A stretch of DNA of 11,115 nucleotides from the NCBI GenBank assembly GCA_041623475.1, contig JBFJWU010000083.1:1-11115 (forward strand). Reading direction: 5' to 3'. Each line of letters starts with the position of its first letter. Position 1 is the first letter of the stretch. The position numbers and the translations under genes are program-made. Below are positions 6,943-11,115 of this stretch, one piece after another. Below the pieces are notes generated by a model. It was given only the letters and a program-made list of their open reading frames with translations. It searched no databases and was not told where the DNA came from. The stretch is from JBFJWU01 sp041623475 [NCBI: bacterium] (GTDB taxonomy: Bacteria; J088).

Positions 6943-7879
6943 CCATCAGTGACGCGACAACCTGTTCGGCCGCAGTATACGGATCCAGCGGCTCACCCGA
7001 TTCGGGAAACATTTGCTCGATCAGCCCAAGCTCGCGGGTTCGGCGTTCAGCCAGGCCCAGCAGTTCTGCCTTGACCGACTCCCAATAGGTTGCCTCGACA
7101 GCTCGTTTCTGGCGCTTGGCCAGTTCGCCGCGATCGGCCATCCAGGCCTGGTGACCATCGATGAATTCCAGGAGTTCGTCAATACCCTCGTTGCGCAAGG
7201 CAACCGTCCGGGCCACCGGCGGCTTCCACCCATCCGGATCGACACCGCCCAGTTCGATCATCATGCGGATTTCCCGTTCAGACCGGTCGACACCGTCGCG
7301 ATCGGCCTTGTTCAGGACAAACACATCAGCGATTTCAAGGATTCCCGCCTTGATCGCCTGGATGTCATCGCCCATTCCCGGCACCAGGACCACCAGCGAC
7401 GTATGTGCCGTGCCGACGATATCCACCTCGTCCTGGCCAACACCGACCGTTTCAATGATCACGATGTCCTTGCCCATGGCATCCATCACGTGGACAACGT
7501 TCCGGGTTGACCGGCTCAGGCCGCCCAAGTTGCCCCGCGTCGCCAGCGATCGGACGAACACCCCGGGGTCCGCCTCGTGATCCTGCATCCGGATCCGGTC
7601 ACCCAGGATCGCGCCGCCGCTGAACGGGCTGGTTGGATCAATGGCGACAACCCCGACCGACTGGCCGCGGGCGCGAAACCCGGCGATCAATCGATTGGTC
7701 AGTGTGCTCTTGCCGCTGCCGGGACTGCCGGTAATGCCGATAATGCGTGCCCGCCCCGTCTGGGGATACAGCAGTTTGAGTTCATCGAATGCCTGCGGGA
7801 TCTCATCGTCCAGCAACCGCATCAACCGTGCCGCCGCGCGCGTCTCGCCCTTGAGGACCTGGTCCGCCAGGTTTCCCAT
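6917..7879 (-). CDS. meaB: MeaB/ArgK-family G3E GTPase, chaperone of a B12-dependent acyl-CoA mutase
   Basis: This 320-residue cytoplasmic GTPase belongs to the MeaB/ArgK (MMAA) family, which gates cobalamin loading and protects adenosylcobalamin-dependent mutases from inactivation. Visible motifs are the P-loop GSPGSGKST (51-59, K57), VVAIDPTSPFSGGAILGDR (77-95), the Mg/switch region IIETVGVGQDEVD (141-153), and the guanine-specificity motif NKAD (190-193). The C-terminal helical arm (about 245-320) used for dimerisation is present. Length is typical. ATG at 7879 has only weak Shine-Dalgarno character. The gene lies 46 bp after the B12-binding subunit on the same strand, the classic pairing that supports mutase maintenance over an arginine-transport role. 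Its last 26 nt overlap the start of the atoE-like gene. Confidence 0.96.
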   Translation of the reverse strand: MGNLADQVLKGETRAAARLMRLLDDEIPQAFDELKLLYPQTGRARIIGITGSPGSGKSTLTNRLIAGFRARGQSVGVVAIDPTSPFSGGAILGDRIRMQDHEADPGVFVRSLATRGNLGGLSRSTRNVVHVMDAMGKDIVIIETVGVGQDEVDIVGTAHTSLVVLVPGMGDDIQAIKAGILEIADVFVLNKADRDGVDRSEREIRMMIELGGVDPDGWKPPVARTVALRNEGIDELLEFIDGHQAWMADRGELAKRQKRAVEATYWESVKAELLGLAERRTRELGLIEQMFPESGEPLDPYTAAEQVVASLMGELENGAT

Positions 7880-7925
7880 CAGGCTTGCTGCGCGTCAGGG
7901 GCGATTTGATTGCAATCGCAGGGGG

Positions 7926-8342
7926 TCAAATGTCCAGGCTGCGGGGCTGGACGTTTTCGCGGACCCAGGAAATAATGTCCTCGGTGCTGGTTCCCGGCGT
8001 AAAAATGCGGGCGACGCCCGAGCCTTCCAGCTCACCCTTGTCGTTTTCGGGGATGATACCGCCGCCGAACAGGGCCACGTCTTCAACGCCCTGGGCCTTG
8101 AGCTGCTCCATAATCTCGGGGAAATACGTCATATGGGCACCCGACAGGATCGACAGGCCAACAGCATCGACATCCTCTTCGATAGCCGAGTTAACAATCG
8201 ATTCAGCGGTCTGGTGCAGACCCGTGTAGATGACCTCGAAACCCGCATCGCGCAGTGCCCGGGCAACAATCTTTGCACCACGGTCATGGCCATCCAGGCC
8301 AGGTTTGGCCACAAGAATTCTAAGTTTACGTTCGTCGCTCAC
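7926..8342 (-). CDS. Stand-alone B12-binding (small) subunit of an acyl-CoA mutase
   Basis: This 138-residue protein is a lone cobalamin-binding domain, as found in split methylmalonyl-CoA, isobutyryl-CoA and 2-hydroxyisobutyryl-CoA mutases. It carries the base-off signature DGHDRG (D17-x-H19-xx-G22, where H19 binds cobalt), the S64-x-L66 element in SILSGAHMT, and the glycine motif FGGGIIP (92-98). The protein ends soon after the domain and there is no fused catalytic barrel, so a large subunit must be encoded elsewhere. The start is GTG at 8342 with a strong GGAGG (8349-8353) and a 6-nt spacer. MeaB follows directly. Which acyl-CoA is rearranged cannot be decided from this subunit; methylmalonyl-CoA (propionate route) is the default guess. 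Confidence 0.92.
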   Translation of the reverse strand: MSDERKLRILVAKPGLDGHDRGAKIVARALRDAGFEVIYTGLHQTAESIVNSAIEEDVDAVGLSILSGAHMTYFPEIMEQLKAQGVEDVALFGGGIIPENDKGELEGSGVARIFTPGTSTEDIISWVRENVQPRSLDI

Positions 8343-8401
8343 GCGCTACCTCCAACAGCAGAATGATGGGGATTTGCGGCTGCAATACAGCCTTGGAACA
8401 G

Positions 8402-8429
8402 GTTAAACGATTCGACGGCGATGTGGCAA
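8402..8429 (-). promoter_or_regulatory. Candidate promoter for the B12-subunit / meaB / atoE operon
   Basis: On the minus strand, TTGCCA (8424-8429, 5 of 6 to -35) and TTTAAC (8402-8407, 4 of 6 to -10) are 16 bp apart within the 121-bp gap between rmuC and the B12-binding subunit. The predicted leader of about 50 nt contains a small hairpin (8378-8392, 5-bp stem GGCTG/CAGCC) and the GGAGG site. The leader is too short for a cobalamin riboswitch and nothing resembling one was seen. Confidence 0.35.
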
Positions 8430-8463
8430 TCGTCAATTTCGGGCGATTCGGTGGGCAGGACGG

Positions 8464-9780
8464 TCAGGAATCGCCCAGGGCCAGTTGGGGATCATCATCG
8501 TCACTGGCCTGCTCAACCAGCTCGGCGGGCAGTTGCTTGTCGGTCTTGACGCCCAGTTCGCGCAGCATTTCTGCCTGGCGGATCACATTGCCCCGGCCGG
8601 TACTAAGTCGCTTCATGGCTTCGTCATAGCTGTCCCGGGCCCGATCCAGCTTGTCGCCGACGTCCGACAGGGACTCGACGAACAGGTTCAGTTTCTTGTA
8701 CAGTTCCGCTGCCCGTTCGGCGATCTTTTCGGCGTTCCGGCCCTGGTCATCCAGCCGCCAGAGGTTTTCGACGACGCGCAGGACCGTGTGCAGGGTTGTC
8801 GGACTGACAATGGCGATCTTTTTTGCCAGGGCATCGGCAAACAGGTCGGGCGCATTCTGTGCCGCAAGGATCATCGCCGGCTCGACCGGCACAAACATCA
8901 GGACCATGTCCAGGGACTTCAGGCCCTCCAGTTCGTCATACCGTTTGTCGGCCAGTGTCTTGACGTGGGCCCGCATCGAGCTGATGTGGGCCTTGAGCGC
9001 GTCGGCGCGCCCTGCGTCGTCTTCGTCCGGGTCGGTCGCGCGGACGTAGTCAACCAGCGACAGTTTGGCGTCGATAATGACATCCTTGCCGTCGGGAAGG
9101 TGGACAACGACATCCGGGCGATAGGCCTTGCCGTCACGGGTCTTCAGCTGGACTTCGGTGTCGAATTCACGGCCCTCGGTCAGGCCCGATGACTCCAGCA
9201 CGCGTTTCAACGTCGCCTCGCCCCAGTTGCCGCGCATCTTGCTGTCGCCCTTGAGCGCCTGGGTCAGGTGCTGGGCCTCGGCGGTCATATGTTCGTTCAG
9301 TTCCTTGAGCGACTTGACCTGCTCCAAGAGCGAGGTCCGTTCTTTGGCCTCGTTGACATAGACTTCCTCGACCTTTTGCTTGAAGTCCGTAATCTGCGTT
9401 TTCAACGGATTCAGCAGGTTGCCCAGTTGTTCTTCGTTCTGCTTTTTGAATTTGCCGGCCTTGTCATCAAAAATTCGATTCGCCAGGTTTTCGAACTCTG
9501 TGGCCAGGGCCTTGCGGGCCTCTTTCAGTTCTTCCAGTTTCTCAGCATTGGCCGCGGCTTCAGTGTCCCGTTGTGTCTCCAGCCGCGCGGCCGTCACACG
9601 CAGTTCTTCAATCTGCTGACGCAGTTCGACGGATTCGGCCTCAAGGTCCGGAATGCGGCTGGCCTGCTGGCGCAGGGCTGATTCGTGCCCGCGGCGGGCA
9701 AAGAACACCGCCGCGCCGCCCAGGATTGCACCGGCGATGACGGCAAAAATGATCATTAATTCGGACATTGCACCGTCCAT
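8464..9780 (-). CDS. rmuC: RmuC family DNA recombination protein
   Basis: RmuC proteins limit recombination at inverted repeats and carry a nuclease-like core, although the reaction is poorly known. This 438-residue protein has an N-terminal membrane anchor (about 8-27), a long coiled coil (about 35-175), and the RmuC core from NWGEATLKRVLESSGL (185-200) on. The PD-(D/E)XK-like strand region RPDVVVHLPDGKDVIIDAK (221-239) provides D223, D237 and K239, followed by MFVPVEPAMILAA. Length and order are typical. The longest start is ATG at 9780. An ATG four codons further in (9768) is equally likely, since it sits about 10 nt after a -10-like CATAAT and places the anchor closer to the N-terminus. 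The gene is divergent from the MDR gene and separated from the downstream mutase genes by 121 bp that contain a possible promoter. Confidence 0.95.
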   Translation of the reverse strand: MDGAMSELMIIFAVIAGAILGGAAVFFARRGHESALRQQASRIPDLEAESVELRQQIEELRVTAARLETQRDTEAAANAEKLEELKEARKALATEFENLANRIFDDKAGKFKKQNEEQLGNLLNPLKTQITDFKQKVEEVYVNEAKERTSLLEQVKSLKELNEHMTAEAQHLTQALKGDSKMRGNWGEATLKRVLESSGLTEGREFDTEVQLKTRDGKAYRPDVVVHLPDGKDVIIDAKLSLVDYVRATDPDEDDAGRADALKAHISSMRAHVKTLADKRYDELEGLKSLDMVLMFVPVEPAMILAAQNAPDLFADALAKKIAIVSPTTLHTVLRVVENLWRLDDQGRNAEKIAERAAELYKKLNLFVESLSDVGDKLDRARDSYDEAMKRLSTGRGNVIRQAEMLRELGVKTDKQLPAELVEQASDDDDPQLALGDS

Positions 9781-9826
9781 TATGGCATGTCACGACAGCT
9801 GCCCGGTCGGACCTGTGACATAATGG
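9777..9826. promoter_or_regulatory. Inverted repeat in the rmuC / quinone reductase divergent gap
   Basis: The right arm GTGACATAATGG (9815-9826) is matched on the left by CCATTATG (9777-9784) and TCAC (9790-9793), with five extra bases inserted between those two blocks. Each arm carries a CATAAT -10-like hexamer facing outward (9779-9784 minus, 9819-9824 plus). The gap is only 52 bp, so both genes probably share this control region. No -35 hexamer is convincing on either side, which would fit activator-dependent or overlapping promoters. Confidence 0.4.
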
Positions 9827-9832
9827 GCAGCC

Positions 9833-10855
9833 ATGAAAGCTGCACGGATACACAGGTACGGTGGTCCCGAAGAATTCCGCATTGACGAGGTGCCGGTTCC
9901 CCCTGTTGGGCCGCTGGACATCCGCGTCGCCAACCGCGCCGCCGCCGTCAATCCGGTTGATTTCAAGGTTCGCGGCGGCTACCAGAAGTTGTTTATGTGG
10001 TACCGCCTGCCCTGGATCCTGGGAATGGACTGCGCCGGTATCGTCGACGCAGTCGGTCCCGAGGTAACCCGGTTCCAGCCGGGGGATGCCGTTTACGCGT
10101 CGCCCCACCACCGGCGCCCGGGAACCTATGCCGAATATTCAGTGATGCACGAACGCGAGGCTGCGCTGATGCCGGAAGGCGTGACATTTGCCGAGGCCGC
10201 CGGCATTCCCCTGGCTGGCCTGACCGCGTGGCACGGCATTGTCGTCAAGGGACGTATCGGGCCGGGACAGCGGCTGTTTGTCCCCGCCGGGTCCGGCGGG
10301 GTCGGCACGCTGGCGATCCAGATCGCCAAAGCCCACGGTGCCTGGGTCGCCACCAGCTGTAGCAGCCGGAATATCGAACTGGTGCAGACACTGGGCGCTG
10401 ACCTGGTTGTGGATTATACGTGCGAGTCAATTCCGGACAGGATTAGCGAACCTGTTGACCTGGTTTTCGACACGATGGGGCAGTCCCATCGCGACGACCA
10501 GTTGGCGATATTGAAACGAGGCGGTCGCCTGGTCAGCATTGCGACCGAGATCCCCGACCTGGTCAAACGTTACGGCCACGTCGGCGGTACACTGGCCGGC
10601 GCGCTGGAAATGGTCAGTTGGCCGGTCCTGTCGCGGACCCGTCGCGGCGTCAAAGGGTCCAACATCGTCCGCCCACCGGACGGCAACATGCTGGCCCAGA
10701 TCACGGACCTGGTCGAGGCCGGCAAGGTCAAACCCGTTGTGGACAGGATCTTTCCGCTGGCCGAAATCGCCGACGCCCATCGCTACAGCGAAACCGGTCG
10801 CGCCCGCGGCAAGATCATCATCGACATCGACGGCCAGGCCCAGACAACCCCGTAG
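9833..10855 (+). CDS. Zinc-free medium-chain reductase (NADPH:quinone oxidoreductase-like)
   Basis: This 340-residue cytoplasmic oxidoreductase belongs to the quinone oxidoreductase branch of the medium-chain dehydrogenase/reductase (MDR) family, which uses NADPH to reduce quinones or enones. The N-terminal GroES-like domain includes AAVNPVDFKVRGGY (37-50) and LGMDCAGIVDAVG (63-75). The catalytic-zinc GHE signature is replaced by GMD and the structural-zinc cysteines are absent, so it should not bind zinc. The Rossmann domain has the nucleotide motif GSGGVG (153-158) and a LKRGGRLV strand-turn, and ends in AHRYSETGRARGKIII. Length is typical. ATG at 9833 lacks a Shine-Dalgarno sequence but has CATAAT ending 8 nt before it. 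It is divergent from rmuC, and the tandem repeat array begins 43 bp after its stop. The substrate is not predictable. Confidence 0.92.
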   Translation: MKAARIHRYGGPEEFRIDEVPVPPVGPLDIRVANRAAAVNPVDFKVRGGYQKLFMWYRLPWILGMDCAGIVDAVGPEVTRFQPGDAVYASPHHRRPGTYAEYSVMHEREAALMPEGVTFAEAAGIPLAGLTAWHGIVVKGRIGPGQRLFVPAGSGGVGTLAIQIAKAHGAWVATSCSSRNIELVQTLGADLVVDYTCESIPDRISEPVDLVFDTMGQSHRDDQLAILKRGGRLVSIATEIPDLVKRYGHVGGTLAGALEMVSWPVLSRTRRGVKGSNIVRPPDGNMLAQITDLVEAGKVKPVVDRIFPLAEIADAHRYSETGRARGKIIIDIDGQAQTTP

Positions 10856-10895
10856 CTCAACACCTGGTGCCGAAAAAGAAAGCGCGACCCGTCAT

Positions 10896-11115
10896 ATGCG
10901 ACAAGGCGGGCAGATTTGCGTGAGATGTGGTGATGACCGCAGCGAAGACGCCGCAGCAATAGCAGCGCTATTGCGAGGACGGCGGAGCGAGGACAGCGCC
11001 GCAGATTGCGTAAAGCTGCGGGCCGCTAGCCGACAAGGCGGGCAGATTTGCGTGAGATGTGGTGATGACCGCAGCGAAGACGCCGCAGCAATAGCAGCGC
11101 TATTGCGAGGACGGC
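10896..11115 (+). CDS. Possible repeat-protein ORF through the tandem array (open at right edge)
   Basis: An ATG at 10896, directly at the array border, opens a frame that stays free of stops to the window end (73 codons). Because 132 is a multiple of three, each DNA unit would give the same 44-residue peptide, with QICVRCGDD, RSEDAAAIAALLRG and RSEDSAADCVKLRAAS segments and three cysteines, two of them as CxxC. No Shine-Dalgarno sequence precedes the ATG and no known family is recognised. The opposite strand is also open through the repeat, so an open frame here is weak evidence for a gene. It may equally be untranslated repeat DNA. Confidence 0.2.
   Translation, partial: MRQGGQICVRCGDDRSEDAAAIAALLRGRRSEDSAADCVKLRAASRQGGQICVRCGDDRSEDAAAIAALLRGR
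10956..10974. repeat. Hairpin inside repeat unit 1
   Basis: GCAATAGC and GCTATTGC form a perfect 8-bp stem with a 3-nt AGC loop. An outer helix is possible between CGCCG (10949-10953) and CGGCG (10980-10984), across an internal loop of CA opposite GAGGA. The structure could form in DNA or RNA. Confidence 0.75.
11088..11106. repeat. Hairpin inside repeat unit 2
   Basis: This is the same 8-bp stem and 3-nt loop, exactly 132 bp after the first copy. The left outer CGCCG arm is also present. The right outer arm is cut by the window end. Confidence 0.75.

Larger units (their letters stand above)
10892..11115 (-). other. Antisense open frame through the tandem array, ending at its border
   Basis: On the minus strand one frame is open from the window edge through both repeat copies and stops at TGA (10892-10894), immediately outside the array. 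Repeated segments include RPRNSAAIAAASSLR and SPHLTQICPPC. No start codon can be assigned within the window. It is recorded because it competes with the plus-strand reading frame; neither is shown to be coding. Confidence 0.15.
10899..11115. repeat. Tandem repeat, 132-bp unit, array continuing past the right edge
   Basis: Bases 10899-11030 form one complete unit. Bases 11031-11115 repeat its first 85 bases without a single difference. The base before each copy differs (G at 10898, C at 11030), so the array's left border is at about 10899. The unit is GC-rich and contains three copies of GCGARGAC (10942, 10973, 10987) and a perfect hairpin at 10956-10974. The total copy number is unknown because the window ends inside copy two. 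No flanking mobile-element gene is visible. Confidence 0.95.

Noticed and set aside
6917-7879. Arginine/ornithine transport ATPase (the old ArgK annotation) for the MeaB-type GTPase
   Set aside because: The NKAD guanine-binding motif and the adjacent B12-binding subunit point to the mutase chaperone role.
7901-7919. Palindromic sequence GATTGCAATC and a GCGATT/AATCGC stem between the B12 subunit gene and meaB
   Set aside because: The stem is short and AT-containing with no T-run, and lies in a 46-bp within-operon gap. It is not enough to call an operator or terminator.
8343-8463. Possible cobalamin riboswitch before the B12-binding subunit
   Set aside because: The gap is only 121 bp and the predicted leader about 50 nt. 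No B12-box-like conserved sequence was seen, only a 5-bp hairpin.
10899-11115. CRISPR array
   Set aside because: The repeated unit is 132 bp with no variable spacers, and no cas gene is present.

Overview
The window comes from a GC-rich Gram-negative bacterium. Nth, YceH (DUF480), RmuC, a TrhA/hemolysin III protein, an AtoE-type short-chain fatty acid carrier and a lipobox-bearing phosphoesterase together suggest a Pseudomonadota-like heterotroph. That placement is inference from gene content only. Most of the window is ordinary chromosomal housekeeping and metabolism. No transposase, integrase, phage gene, CRISPR array, tRNA or rRNA was seen.

Layout, left to right. Positions 1-1274 are a minus-strand block: trhA-like membrane protein, then a single-domain response regulator, then the first 48 codons of a serine acetyltransferase (cysE) that runs off the left edge. 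A 45-bp divergent gap separates it from a plus-strand block at 1320-5653. That block holds nth (endonuclease III), yceH, a seven-helix hybrid sensor histidine kinase, and a PhoD-like lipoprotein phosphoesterase whose start codon overlaps the kinase stop codon. It meets, nearly end to end, a minus-strand block at 5662-9780. In transcription order this is rmuC, a stand-alone B12-binding mutase subunit, the mutase chaperone GTPase meaB, and an AtoE-like carrier whose start lies inside the end of meaB. A short divergent gap containing an inverted repeat leads to a plus-strand zinc-free quinone reductase/MDR gene at 9833-10855.

The right edge (10899 to the end) is the least ordinary part. It is an exact tandem repeat with a 132-bp period: one full copy and 85 bp of a second before the sequence stops. 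The period is a multiple of three, and one frame on each strand stays open through it. The plus frame begins with ATG at the array border and would encode a Cys-containing 44-residue repeat. Each unit also carries a perfect 8-bp-stem hairpin. Whether this is a repeat-protein gene or a structured non-coding satellite cannot be decided here.

Functionally, the B12 subunit, MeaB and AtoE form a coherent acyl-CoA mutase / short-chain acid module, but the large catalytic mutase subunit is not in the window. The hybrid kinase and the PhoD-like lipoprotein are probably co-translated, which suggests sensing linked to an exported phosphoesterase. Several genes lack a Shine-Dalgarno sequence but have a -10-like hexamer about 8-10 nt before the start, hinting at leaderless mRNAs; others have strong Shine-Dalgarno sequences with GTG or TTG starts.
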